In this document: positions 9,438-20,445 of the stretch, piece by piece
Numbering within the stretch: the first letter of the stretch is position 1
Layout of the letters: each line of letters begins with the position of its first letter
Source of the DNA: Aphanomyces cochlioides
Lineage: Eukaryota > Oomycota > Saprolegniomycetes > Saprolegniales > Verrucalvaceae
Length of the DNA stretch: 64,000 nucleotides
NCBI GenBank assembly: GCA_019828595.1
Contig: JAHQRK010000009.1
Location: 558,001-622,000, forward strand
Reading direction: 5' to 3'
Position numbers and translations under genes: made by a program
Notes under the pieces: generated by a model
The model's database searches: none
What the model was told of the DNA's origin: nothing
Seen by the model: only the letters and a program-made list of their open reading frames with translations

Positions 9438-12140
9438 CTACTTGTGCTTCAGTACAATGTCGTAAAAAGTACTGTAGCTCATCTCATTGACCCGACGGGC
9501 GGCCCATTCGTCGGGTATCATCAATTGCATCATGGTCTTGGTCGCGTGCGAAAATCCGCGCTCATACGCAAGCTCGCGCGACACTGCATCCATGGAAGCC
9601 ACATCGAGTAGGTTTGGATAGCCCGCTGCAGACGCCACAGTTGCGATCACTTTGCGGGCTTTCGAGAGCTTGGCAGCATCGCCTCGCTTCTGCAGGTCGA
9701 ACGAGCGCAGCTTCCGCAAGGGACCGATGCGGCTGGTTGGGATGCCTTCAAACCACATGCACCAAAGACTGTACACCTTGCACTTGGGCATCTCAAAATC
9801 CGCTTGAACGGGGTGGATGAGTCAACCCCATGAGAACGTCGCTACCGTTGCGACCGTCGAAATCGCGGTTTGTTCAGGCACTGTGCAGGCTTGACCTTGG
9901 ATCGACATGGACTCACGAAGGTTTGCTAGGCACGTGTCCAAGTACTCTCGGGTGAGCGGCACGGCGCCGTTAACGTCAAAGTTGCTCAACACAGCATCGC
10001 ACAAGAGTTTGGGTAGCTTGTTGAGCATGTCGCCGCGGAGATCGGCCACATTCTTGGTTACACGCGTTTCGAGTTCCGTCACCGCCTTCTCGACAAGATC
10101 GAGCCGACTTGCGAGCGCAACGGTGGGTGGCACACCGGTGGCTACTAGGCCCGTGACTTCGTTGCGACTGATGCCTGCGTGAACGTGAGCCTGAAGCCGG
10201 GAGAGGAGGCCGAGAGTCCACACGCGCGAAGCACGCAGCGGGTGGTTGACAGGCAGTGTTGCTTGAAGCCACTCGCTATGATACGCGAGAGATGCAAGTA
10301 GAAACGGCAGCGCAACGCAAAAGCTCGACTTGAAGTACTTGCCGTAACCAGGAAGATAGTGCTTCCACTCTGCGTCAGTCAAGATGGCTTCGCCAGCGGC
10401 AAAGTGCGGCGGAAGCGAAGCAAAGCTGGAATCATTGACGTCCAAGCCTATGTGGAGTCTAGAAGTATAATCTGGGATGGCTACAAGAGGCGTACATGTA
10501 GCGGCGCGTCCAACGAACTCATCACCACCTGACCCTTGGAAGATGTACCGGCTTTAGACCGACCCAAGGCTCCAATCGGCGCGGAGCCACACCTGTACTG
10601 CTTGTGGTCCTCCCGGCATGCTCGACACGAAGGTAGCGACGCCCTTCCGAAAGGAGTGGGTGCCGATATTGCCCCTCGCGATACCCATCTCGCGTGCAGC
10701 GTCTGGGTCGTTTTTGACGAGCGTGTATAGCCAACTTGAGAAGCGATTTTGGGCGTTTGGACCAAAAAGAAAACGAGACGACCCCTCTCGATTGCCAAAC
10801 GAAAAAACTAGGATCGCCAAACTGCGTAGTATTAGACGATAGAAGCCTTAGCACAATGACGCTCACACCTCAAGACAGGACAGACGAAAGGATTCATCGG
10901 GTTAGCGTAAATATGCTTTGGCGTGCATGTCTTGCCTTCTTGGTCGTTCTTTTGCTTCCCGAACGATAAAACGAGCGCGTCATCTACAAGCGAATAGGTA
11001 AGAATCAAATACGTTGTCGCTAGAAGATACCAAGCCACGTCACGTGATCAAACAGTATAGTCGCGCACGAGACAGCCCGAGCCATCAAGTTCCAGCACAT
11101 CGTGAGAAAGCAGTGCACCATCGCGTGCTAGTGCGGGTCGGTGAGTGCCTCTGTCGACCGGCGCGCCAAGTAGAAGAACCCTTTTAAGCACCACAGTAGC
11201 CTTCAATTAAGGTTAAACTCCACGAACCTTGCTTCGTAATAGGATGTTTTCCCTCTTGGATAGCCATATCGCCTTCTTGCTTGAGAGTTCCAACTTTTTG
11301 ACAGTAGCCCTTGCCAAACGCTAGCACCAATATTCAAGGTAGCCATAGATGTGCACGTACATTTCAGCGTGGTGCAGAGATCTTGCGGCATGTCAACCTT
11401 GGCTTCTTTGTGAAGGTAAACAAGAGCGCTTGATGCATTGCCGACGTGCGACGCCGATGTAAATTGACGGGGTACGAGCGGCACACCGCGTTTATCGCAC
11501 TTGATAGTCATAAACCATAGGTAGGCTCGAGCGACTTCAGCCGGAAGTGGCAAAGTGACGTTGTCGTTACTGACAAACGTGGCATGGCGCAACTTAAGCC
11601 ACTGTACAAGGCGCTTGTTCATGGCATTGTAGCGATTCACAGTCTTCTTGACACGACAGCCAGCAATGATACTGGCGCCCGTCTCGTCCTCGTCCGAATG
11701 TGCCTCTTCTCGTGGAGGGCTCGAATCATCCTAGCCTTAGAGATGTCATTTAGTTATAGTAAGTCAACACGGATGTAAACTACCTCTAGCAAATTTGCCA
11801 TCGTGGCGGCCTTGCGTGAATGCGGGATTAATACCGCTGATGCGCGTGTTGCGCTTGTGTCTATGAAGCCCTTCCGTCGTGATGCCCTAACGCGGCGTTT
11901 ACCGGATGCTTCGTGGATGTTGACATACGTCATTCTTGTAGACACTGGCTCCTCGGCGGTGACAGTCGCTGGCGACACCTTGGCCTTCCTGTCCCTTTTC
12001 GTTGGGCGTGCGTTATCGAGCTCCGTGGAACCATCAACCGCTGTCGATGTTAGTGTTTCCTCGCCGCCACGGACTGCTACTACCGTCGTCGCCGTGGTGC
12101 TCGCCCGCCGTTTCGACGCATGGCGCTGTCGTGCTGCCAT
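9438..12140 (-). pseudogene. Crypton-type tyrosine recombinase element 2 (broken)
   Basis: Nearly full-length recombinase gene of a lineage different from element 1. It starts at the ATG at 12140 (MAARQRHASK) and has a 53-nt intron (11731-11783). The frame then runs through NRYNAMNKRL. From about 11200 to 10820 it is split over all three frames: NLMARAVS, with the catalytic Arg, and DDALVLSF.. are both readable. Next come the HSFRKG box (near 10640), an in-frame TAA at 10554-10556 and the nucleophile Tyr in RYIF (10545-10547). The C-terminal part (LPPHFAAGE, LPFLLASLAYH) runs to an in-frame TGA at 9822-9824, after which the GCR1-like tail (CMWFEGIPTSRIGPLRKL) continues to 9438. At least two frameshifts and two stops make it dead. 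Confidence 0.7.
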
Positions 12141-12513
12141 TCAGATTCGATGCAAAAAGCAATGTGCAACGCCACTTTGCGTGGAGAGTCCACCATACAA
12201 ATTTCAAGTTACATTGCCCTTGTGTGCGTAAACGTGAGGAATGTGTGATAGCAGCACGTTCCATACAAACATCAAGTCAAACCACTACCACGCATGTGCC
12301 CGAACTCCGATTTACGCAACTATTTGTTGCGTTGGGCTTGAGGAGCCGATAGAGATTGCCAATAGTTTTCGTAAACCTATGGGATGTGTACATGCTTTGG
12401 CCAAACATGTGAATGCGGAAAGACATTACGAATGATTCACGACCCGATTTGCTATCTCTTGTAAGCAGGTTACAACTTCGGTGACCGTGACAGGCGATCA
12501 TCTAGATTAAATC
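12141..12513. other. Spacer between Crypton 2 and hAT element
   Basis: About 370 bases upstream of the minus-strand Crypton start. It may hold that element's promoter. No gene is recognised. Confidence 0.4.
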
Positions 12514-14350
12514 TAATCGATTATCAATCTTTGTGGGGTGGGGATAATCGATAATCTTCTTTCGAAAGAGGGACGATTAATAATCGTTGATCGCGATTAT
12601 TCAGTTATTGACGTTGGGGATCCACTGCAAAATGGTTCCCCATGGAGGCGATGACAAAGCAGTGCAACCGGCTGGTAATTATAGACTTGGAGTTGCAACT
12701 CGTTGAACTCATAACATCATTGTCAATTTCACCTTTGAGTCCACTTACAATGAATGTTGCGCCACCCAAGTCAAGTCAGTACGCAAAGTTCTTTTTCCGA
12801 GAGGAAGGCCCTGGGCGATACAAGTGCAGTCTCTGTTCTAGCTACATCTCGAGAGATTCAAAAGCAGGCTACACCAATCTAATGAACCATTTGCGACGTC
12901 ATGATGATTACCCTTCTTTATACCAAAAGTCCATGGAGCAAAATGGAGAAAGTCTGGAGAAATTTGGCTTTGTCGACAAGAAGACAAAGAACATTTTTGG
13001 TTGGGTGGACTGGGTCGTTCAAACAAATCAACCCTTTTCAAGTGTGATGAATGAAAATACTCGCAACTTCTCCAGACACGAACCGATTTGCACCAAGACA
13101 TTGATGCAATCTATTGAAAAATTGACCATTGCAGTGGAAAAGCAAATTGCCAGTCAACTACCCGATGTGTTTGGCTTAATTTTTGATGGATGGACTGATG
13201 GAAAGAAGTATTTCTGCGCTGTATTTGCTTCATATTGTGATGAGAACAACACCGTCAAAACACCCTTGTTAGGAATGTCGACACTGCTTGAGTCTGATCG
13301 TCAAGACGCAGCATCCCATTTGGACTACAGTGTATATTCGTCATGTTCTGAGTGTTTTCAACAAAACAGTCCACAATATTGGCTTTGTCACTGGTGATAA
13401 TTGCAACACAAATGGAGCCATTGCCAAAGCTCTGGGAGTTCCCCTGGTTGGATGCTACTCGCACAAGTTGAACCTGGCAGTCAAAACGTTTTTGGATCCT
13501 CTAGAGACTGAGTTGAATAAGATCCATCGCATAATGCTCGAACTACAAAAACGACGACCAGCATCTGAGCTTGCACTCTACACACCTTTATCACCAGTGA
13601 CTCGCAACATTACACGATGGTCGTCAACGTTTGCCATGATTGAACGGTATTTTGCCCTGAGGGAGTCTCTTGTGAAAATTTCATCAATTCAGCACCTCTT
13701 GCTGAACCACCACGAAAATCTCAAACTGCAAGAGATCTTCCCCACGTTGAGGCGATTCAACTCTGTGAACTTGTCTCTGCAATCCGAGTCCATTACACTA
13801 GCTGGAGGTCGTGTATTGTTCGATAAATTGCATGCAATGTGTCCAGACCTCCCATATTTGAGCCAAGTCGGTGGCATCGTGAAGCAACCAATGTTTGAAA
13901 GTGCTGTCGTTAGAATCCTCAACAACCAAGAAGAGTCTCTTACATGCAGCGAACGCATTTTCAGTGACAAAGTTTTTGGTTCATCGAGGGGATGATGAAA
14001 CCAAGGATGACGATGAAAATTGTGATGATGACAGCTTTGCCGTACAAGCCTTGCGTGCGCACAAACGACAACGAGTCATGACCACTTCGTCTAGATATTG
14101 CTCTTTGGAGTTCGTGCTACCAACGAGCAATATTGTGGAGCGACTTTTCAGTGCCGCAAGACACATTTTGACTGACTACAGGAAGCACATGCACACGCAC
14201 AACTTTGAAATGATTCTCTTTCTTCGGACCAACCGAAAACTCTGGAACATTGAGATGCTCGGTAGCTGGTGTGTCTCAGGCTCCATAATCTTCCGATAAT
14301 CGAGATTAATCGATTATCAATCTAGTGAGAGCACCAATAATCGATAATCT
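12514..14350 (+). mobile_element. hAT-superfamily DNA transposon remnant
   Basis: Both ends carry the same module: TAATCGATTATCAATCT, exactly 13 bases, then ATAATCGATAATCT (12514-12557 and 14307-14350). Extra AATCGAT-like copies lie just inside both ends. Clustered subterminal motifs of this sort are typical transposase binding sites in hAT elements. The enclosed gene is a hAT transposase. I could not fix an 8-bp target duplication by eye, so the exact outer limits are uncertain. Confidence 0.6.
12642..14299 (+). pseudogene. hAT transposase with BED zinc finger (frameshifted)
   Basis: The N-terminal BED-type finger (YKCSLC ... HLRRH) is followed by the hAT core: VFGLIFDGWTD, then GFVTGDNCNTNGAIA and GCYSHKLNLAVK, and at the C-terminus the dimerisation region VLPTSNIVERLFSAARHIL. 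The three parts lie in three frames, with shifts between about 13310 and 13390 and between about 13950 and 13990. No splice signals explain the shifts, so the transposase is inactive. The start may be the ATG at 12642 or a later one (MNVAPPKSS at about 12751). Confidence 0.75.
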
Positions 14351-15351
14351 ATTATCTTTTTCGTCTCTGGCGATGATCGAAAAAGATTAACCATGTTGCA
14401 AGCCTGCTTGTAAGAGCATCTCCACCACTTAGGGCATATGCTCAATTTCCACTTCAGAATTCTGCATCAGGATGGCTAAACCCAAGTCAAATTGAACTCG
14501 TAGGGTAAACCTGTGTCAAATCTGGCTTGGATATAGCCATCTTGGGACGATGTCAAAGTGGGAATAAATCCGAATCCCGATCCAGAATTTGATTTGGCGC
14601 ACGCCCGAACAAAACGACATCGAGCTAAAAACGTGTAGAAAGCAGCAGCTCTACTCAGTGTCTAGCCAGGTTGTGATGTAAACAAGTCGAAAAGAGGTCC
14701 GAACTATGATCCTGCCGAGAACCACATTACCATTATTTGAAAGGATTAGATCCTTATTCCAATAGAAACATTGAGTGAAAGACCATTTCACGATTGGGAT
14801 TTTGGGATATGGCAATCATGCAGGTCGATTTATGCACACCTCTGGTGTAGAAACCCAAATGCAAATCCAAGTAAAACTGACAATATGGCTTTTCGCTTTT
14901 ACCCTTCTGGTGGAGATGCTCTAAGCAATGCTTATATTCTTCATGGTGCTGGCTAGCTCGTTTGGTCGAGTTGTGCGTGTCGTGAAAAGTAGAACAACGA
15001 TTCCTTGGTTTGAAAGACATTGTCGCCCCTGTTTTCGCCTCCCACTCAAAATATCCATCCTAATTAGTGTTTGCATCTGACCCCTGAAAAATAATATTTA
15101 CAAATAAAGAGTTTCTTGAAAATTTGGGACAATTTGCCCCACAAATGCTCTAAAACTCGATAAAATAGCCCACAAATTCCGGAAAATGGTGCTTTCGACC
15201 AATATCAATCTGTACGTTTTCAATTGCCAAACCACGTTAATTTTGAAATACCTCCTAAATTTAATATACTACCCACTTGATATTTTCATGACTCATTTTG
15301 AAAAGCGCGCGAAAACACTCAAATCAAGGTGCAGCATCAGTAGACTCATCA
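14351..15351. other. Intergenic DNA before SPO11
   Basis: About 1 kb AT-rich sequence. Short open frames only; no motif recognised. It presumably contains the SPO11 promoter. Confidence 0.45.
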
Positions 15352-16945
15352 ATGGATTTCTCCCGCGACATGGTACGATCCAACGATCTCAGAAGCCACT
15401 CTCTATAGGTTATCCGTCGTATCGAGCACACAGCAGCGAGGTTTCTCCGTGATCTGTCGGTGAGAACACTACTTGAGAGCAAGAGGATGAGATCAGACCT
15501 ATCATGTAGTTGGGTGAATTCACAGCATTCGAAACGGTATGCTCAAAGTCCACACGACCTTCTACTACTGAGCGCAATGCATACTCACGGCACAATGACA
15601 ATCTAGCCAAAGAGAAATAGTCAGGCGATGATTTTTGACGACGAGACGCAGACATTATTCCACAGTGGTGACAAAAAGATCGTCCGAATGGTCATACGAA
15701 AATGGATGGGCTGCAATAACGACCTGATTTTTAGAATGCACATGGAGCAAGAAAATACACGGGCATGTGGCTTGTGCTACAAACAGCGCATGAATTGCTG
15801 AAAGCCGACAAAACCATCACCCAACGCGAATTGTACTACTTGCACTCATTTTTTGAGACGCAACGAGAGGCAGACGAAAGCATATTGGGTAAGACACTCG
15901 AAACCCAGTTTGGCAACTAATATTCCCCAAGACGTCGGGGGATTTCTCGGTGTGCCTCGAGAATGTTTGAATATTGTTGGCGGTGTAAAAGGCTGTTTTA
16001 CAGGCCAACTTTCGATCGAGGTATACTCATTCATGTCGAAGGCCGTGAAAGTTTCAACAGGAAAACGGGCAATGGATTGATTGCTTCAACGACGGTCCCA
16101 GTGGGCGGCCTATCACGCGTGAAATTCTCCGCCTGGGTGCTGGACAAATGTAAGACTGTCAGTCAAGATGTTATAATTTGCATGCCAGTGTCAGCACAGC
16201 ACAATTCGTTCTTGTGATTGAAAAGGACGGTAAGATGGAGTCAGTACACGCAAGATAATACGAGCTCTTGCATCTAGGAATATTCAACCGTTTAAGGTAG
16301 ATCATTGCTTGTGGGGTTTCAACGCACAATGCAGTGAGGACAAGTTCTTTGAGATGATACCATGCATTTTGGTGACTGGAAAAGGATTTCCAGACCTGGC
16401 AACTCGTTGTTTCGTCAAGAAGCTTAAGGAGTTCTTGGGAATCCCTATTCTGGGCTTATGTGACTGCAATCCCTATGGCTTATCGATTCTGGTGCAAACA
16501 ATTCTTTGATGATCTTACGTAATTGACTTTAGTTAACATTTAAGCTCGGCTCAGCACGCATGCCTCTCGACTCCATGCACTATAGTTGGCCCCGGAAGAA
16601 AGGTGAAGGCTGATCTGCTGTTGTAGCGGTGGATATAGCTTGGCTTGGCTTGCGGCCGTCACAAACTGTACTCTTGAATTTGCCATCAATCGCAAAGAAG
16701 AGATGCTCGACACAAGATAAGAATCGAATTCAATCACTGCTACAGCACCCATACATTCAAGTATTATTGTGTGTTTCCTCGACACATTAACAGGGCTGTG
16801 GTAGATGCATCCAAGATATCGACAAGAGATTGAACTGTGGGAACAGGATCCTATTAAAGTTGAGTTAGAAGGCCTGCACACGAAGGGCTTCAACTTCTTG
16901 GGGTGTTTTCTTCGTGACACAATTTTACAAGGCGATTACATTTGA
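15352..16945 (+). CDS. SPO11: SPO11 meiotic DNA topoisomerase VI-like transesterase
   Basis: Makes the double-strand breaks that start meiotic recombination. I read 13 exons: 15352-15372, 15409-15459, 15510-15536, 15607-15690, 15735-15888, 15932-16020, 16061-16149, 16195-16229, 16278-16296, 16335-16491, 16533-16584, 16627-16760 and 16805-16945. Introns are mostly 36-50 nt, and the exons sum to a 350-residue protein, normal for SPO11. Landmarks: VIRRIEHTA near the start; catalytic Tyr96 in TQRELYYLHSFF; VPRECLNIV.GGVKG; Toprim Glu181 in FVLVIEKDG; TGKGFPDLATR; Asp233 in LCDCNPYG; C-terminal GFNFLG..QGDYI. The second Toprim acidic residue is Asn235 rather than Asp, and the C-terminus recalls plant SPO11-2 as I remember it. 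It converges on the next gene with 8 bases between stop codons. Confidence 0.85.
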
Positions 16946-16953
16946 AGAAATAT

Positions 16954-18234
16954 CTACACTGATGTTTCCAGCGTTTTCGTGAATTCGTCTTCAATGAATG
17001 AGAGCATTTTCGCTGTCTACGATGGGGTTGGTTATAAAACGCCATCAGAAAAACACCTCGAGGTGGAGCTTCTGGCGTTTCAGTACATCAATCAAGTGAA
17101 TCTGAAGTTTGAACGCCGCAATCAAGTCAGCCTGAATTGTGATATTCACACAAAGCCCATCCACACCTCCTATTTACCTTTTGCTTCTCAAGTCGTTGGT
17201 GGTCTTTCAAGGCGCGTTCATGCTCGTGACGAGGGACAGCATCCCCCCCTTGGTTGCTCTTTTCGTCGTCCAGCTCTTTCTTGGCGGCGCTTAGCTCTTC
17301 GGAGCATTCGTTTAGTCGAACCTGGGACAGCCAAGTTAGGCAAGATCTTGATGGCAAGAGTACCTCTGCAACTTTGGCCGACCTTGTCAATTGCTTTTCA
17401 TTTTTCCGAGTGCTTGCGACTTGGGCTCGAGCTGATGCAATCTACGCGGCACAAGAAGTGACCAAGGTTGCTATTGGTGTGCCTTACGTCTGTGTCGAGC
17501 ATGCGTTGTTTTGCTTCTTGCATTCCCCTGCATGGCTCAATGAATCCACTCAATTGATGGATTCACACACTGAAGTTTTTTGTTCTTCTCCAAGACAACT
17601 TGCATCGCCTGGACATGCTCACTGAGAGCGTTGTGGTCAACTTGAGCCCGCTCCAGTTCAGCTGCGACGGCATCATGTTTTGCTTGCTTGACGAAAGTCA
17701 GATCCCAAGACTCTTCTACCCAAGAAACTACGTACAGCATTCTTTTGGCCTTCCAAAAACTTGGCAAGCTCGTCTTGAAGCACTCGAATTTGTGCTCGCT
17801 GGTATCGAAATGCTGGGTCGTTTTCTTCGCCATGTTCATGCAAATTCGTCCGCGACGTCGCGGTTGGACGGCGAAGATTGCTGCTTGATGATTGTCTGCC
17901 CGCGCCACCAGCTGCCAAGCTAGCTTTGCTGCTACTCGTCGGTAGTGGCAGCATGGAAACTTGATCTTCGTCGGCCTCTTCAGCAATCAAACTGACCTTC
18001 CTAGGAGTTGGTTTGGCTTCCATCACCAGTTGGACATGCTCTTGGGTCTTTTGGATCTGAGTATTGAGTGTCTCGTTTGCCTGAAGCAATTGCGCCTACG
18101 ACACAGATTGTCAACACGATATATTCCAAGGGAAGGATCTCAACTTGTCGTGCTGTGAGGCTTTCACTCATGTCGTCGCGCCTCTTCAAGATCGAATTTT
18201 CAGTTTCCGACAAGTTTTCCAAAATGATGGCCAT
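16954..18234 (-). CDS. TEX9: TEX9-like coiled-coil protein A
   Basis: Eight exons on the minus strand: 18145-18234, 17736-18095, 17571-17686, 17488-17527, 17364-17441, 17178-17321, 17057-17131 and 16954-17016, giving 321 residues. The N-terminal half is low-complexity with Ser/Ala stretches. The C-terminal half is continuous coiled coil starting at RAQIRVLQDEL. The end, IHLIDVLKRQKLHLE then TAKMLSFIEDEF, matches the C-terminus of metazoan TEX9 as I know it, a protein linked to sperm and cilia. Together with roadblock, this fits an organism with flagellate zoospores. Its exon lengths from the third exon onward are identical to those of the paralogue at 20446-21912, in the opposite orientation. 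The start ATG at 18234 follows an in-frame stop closely; a further 5-prime exon cannot be excluded. Confidence 0.75.
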
Positions 18235-18895
18235 ATATTATCAAGCAACCATCAATGAACGCCAGACAAACGAATCTCCACGTCATGAATCCAGTCGACA
18301 GTACGCAAGATTCGCTGCTTTGTGCCCTCCACCATCAAGATTGACGAAATCGACGCAATCCGAAAGACCACGACGAAATTCACCACTCGCATGTTGTGAA
18401 CGTTACCAAGTCAATGAATGTCTTCGGCCTGATGCCACGACGCTTTTCGTGGGCGCACATGGCGCCACTTGTACGTATTTGTGATGATTGCTACAATCAT
18501 CACGTCTACCAGAGCCTGTCTACTCTGACTCTCTGGTGATGATTCCACGCCAACAATCGGCTTCCACTGCCTGTCTACCTATAATAGGTAGGTACTTCGC
18601 CTCGCCTATAACCAAGATTCCCGGAATTTCGCCGCCTTGGCCTAACTGCCAAGGACCTCATGCATGGCCACACCATGTTTTCATTTGCTCTCTCGATGAA
18701 GCCAAAGATGCAAAGTGCAAACTGAAATGTCAACGACGGCCAACGTCTGTTTTCCAACCGAAGAGACCAACGCCGGGTTCATCTGATCATTCCATGCGCG
18801 AACACCTCACTTTGGGTTTAAACGTGACCGGATCTCGACCGTCAATAACTTTGCTGAGCTGGCTCTCATGAACATCTCGGCGCTATGAGCATTTT

Positions 18896-20008
18896 GTGAT
18901 AGGACGCACACACATGTCGAGCAGCTTGAGCCCACCAGGCAAGAAATCCCGAACCCCGCTTGTCCAGGAAGTGACACCGCAGTGGCTGTTCAATCGTTTG
19001 CAATTCCAAGGTGATCTGACTCTCATCGACACACGCGGCTTCAAATGCTACGAGCACAGCCACATTTGGAACTTCATTAATCTCCCACAGCCACTCAAAA
19101 CGCCCAGCTTTTCGTCGCTCTTGTCACCCGACACACCAGGCACGACACACGATTACCTCGATGAGCTTTGTGCGACAGAATCTGCTCGCAGAGCATTGAC
19201 CAAGAGAAAGCTTACAGACGTCGTGCTCTACGACCACTTTGGCGTGTATGCACCGTCGTCGTGGGCTGTCCAGCTGGCTTGTCTGCTTCTTCGTGAAGGC
19301 GCAGTCACGTCTGTCAAGTTCCTAGTCGGAGGCATGCAATCGTTTCAACGTGACTATCCATTCATGATGACGAGCCGAAAGGATCTGGACGACTATCCCG
19401 TATACACGCCAGTCAAAACCACCGTCTTGGTTGACTACGCCCCAAGAAGTGACCCATCGTCGTCCGTCATGTCGCCACCGTCCAAAGAAAGCCAACCTAT
19501 TCGTCATGCTCTTACATTCCCCAACGAAGTCGTCCCAGGCTTCTTGTATGTCGGCAACATTTGGCAAGCAACGCAGCCTGAAATTCTACGAAGAATGGGC
19601 ATCACGCATGTCCTCTCCGTGAGTGACACCCCTGTTCCAAATCCTCTGAAGCGCATCACGTACATGCACGTGCCATCTTCGACAAAACATCGTTTGAATC
19701 TCTGCTTTGACGACGCTTACGCTTTTATCAAAAAGGCACAGAAGAATGGCGGCAAAGTACTTATCAACTGCGTAAGTGGCGTGTCGTCCTCTCCAACACT
19801 TGCAGTATATTTCCTCATGCGGGCCGACGAAATATCGCTTGTTGAAGCCTACAATGACGTCTTGGCATCGCGGCCCCTCATGTTCCCCAGCCTTGCGTGT
19901 ATGCGTATGCTCGTGGAAGCTGAACTGCGACGCTTTGGCACTGCTAGCGTCCGAACTGCCGCCGACATTGACGCTCTCCAAGGAGGGTGTTTGCCGCAGA
20001 CTGTCTAA
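18896..20008 (+). CDS. Rhodanese + inactive dual-specificity phosphatase-like protein
   Basis: A 370-residue intronless gene with the layout of MAP-kinase phosphatases: a rhodanese/CDC25-like domain (about residues 24-155, LIDTRGFKCYEHSHIWNFINLP-like start, no active Cys) followed by a DSP domain (about 206-346, VPGFLYVGNIWQAT..ILRRMGITHVLSVSD). The phosphatase signature H-C-x2-G-x2-R-S reads N-C-V-S-G-V-S-S-S: the Cys (292) is present, but the phosphate-binding Arg is Ser298 and the His is Asn291. The usual general-acid Asp is not seen in VPSSTKHRLNL. So it is probably a pseudophosphatase that binds, but does not cut, a phosphorylated partner, comparable in idea to MK-STYX. A second ATG at 18914 could also be used. 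Confidence 0.75.
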   Translation: MIGRTHMSSSLSPPGKKSRTPLVQEVTPQWLFNRLQFQGDLTLIDTRGFKCYEHSHIWNFINLPQPLKTPSFSSLLSPDTPGTTHDYLDELCATESARRALTKRKLTDVVLYDHFGVYAPSSWAVQLACLLLREGAVTSVKFLVGGMQSFQRDYPFMMTSRKDLDDYPVYTPVKTTVLVDYAPRSDPSSSVMSPPSKESQPIRHALTFPNEVVPGFLYVGNIWQATQPEILRRMGITHVLSVSDTPVPNPLKRITYMHVPSSTKHRLNLCFDDAYAFIKKAQKNGGKVLINCVSGVSSSPTLAVYFLMRADEISLVEAYNDVLASRPLMFPSLACMRMLVEAELRRFGTASVRTAADIDALQGGCLPQTV

Positions 20009-20445
20009 GTAGGCAACTCACTGTCGTACGACATATTTATCACAATAATTTATTTCCATGTCAACAATATATTTTTTAAGTGGTCAATGTATTTCTACGT
20101 TGACAAAATATGATTAAATTATTGCAATATTTTCCTTCTTGACGCCAGGCGCCATGAAAGTCAATGCCATACCAAACCAATCCACGGTTTCTGTTGCGTT
20201 AGTGAAGAGCGAGAGCTTAGTGCCCTAAGTGCCCCTGTGTGTAGCTAGCGCTGGGATGGATAACTCCAGTCAGGATTTGTTCCTAAGTCGATTGCCCCCT
20301 TTTGTCAGGGGGAATATCCCCCACGTTGCCGAAGTTGATGCTGTGAGGCAATACGCATTTCTCCGCTGTAGCTTAACATGCGAATCCGCACAGTAAAAGA
20401 AAGGCTCGAGGATGATACTCCAGCGACGTAAATGGATATTTCGAA
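20009..20445. other. Spacer before TEX9-like gene B
   Basis: About 440 bases, AT-rich at its start. A short frame, MDNSSQDLFLSRLPPFVRGN (from about 20256), could be an unresolved 5-prime exon of the next gene, but no clean splice into it was found. Confidence 0.35.

Noticed and set aside
16603..16626. 24-nt intron in SPO11
   Set aside because: A 42-nt intron at 16585-16626 uses the same acceptor, fits the size of the other introns and gives a better match to the family (MHYTVDIAWLGLRPS).
17127..18484. Several plus-strand frames over TEX9-A
   Set aside because: They are shadows of the minus-strand exons, whose exact lengths match the paralogue.
19772..19805. GTAAGT...TTGCAG 34-nt intron inside the phosphatase loop
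   Set aside because: Removing it shifts the frame, while the unspliced frame continues with normal phosphatase-domain sequence (LAVYFLMRADEISLVEAY).
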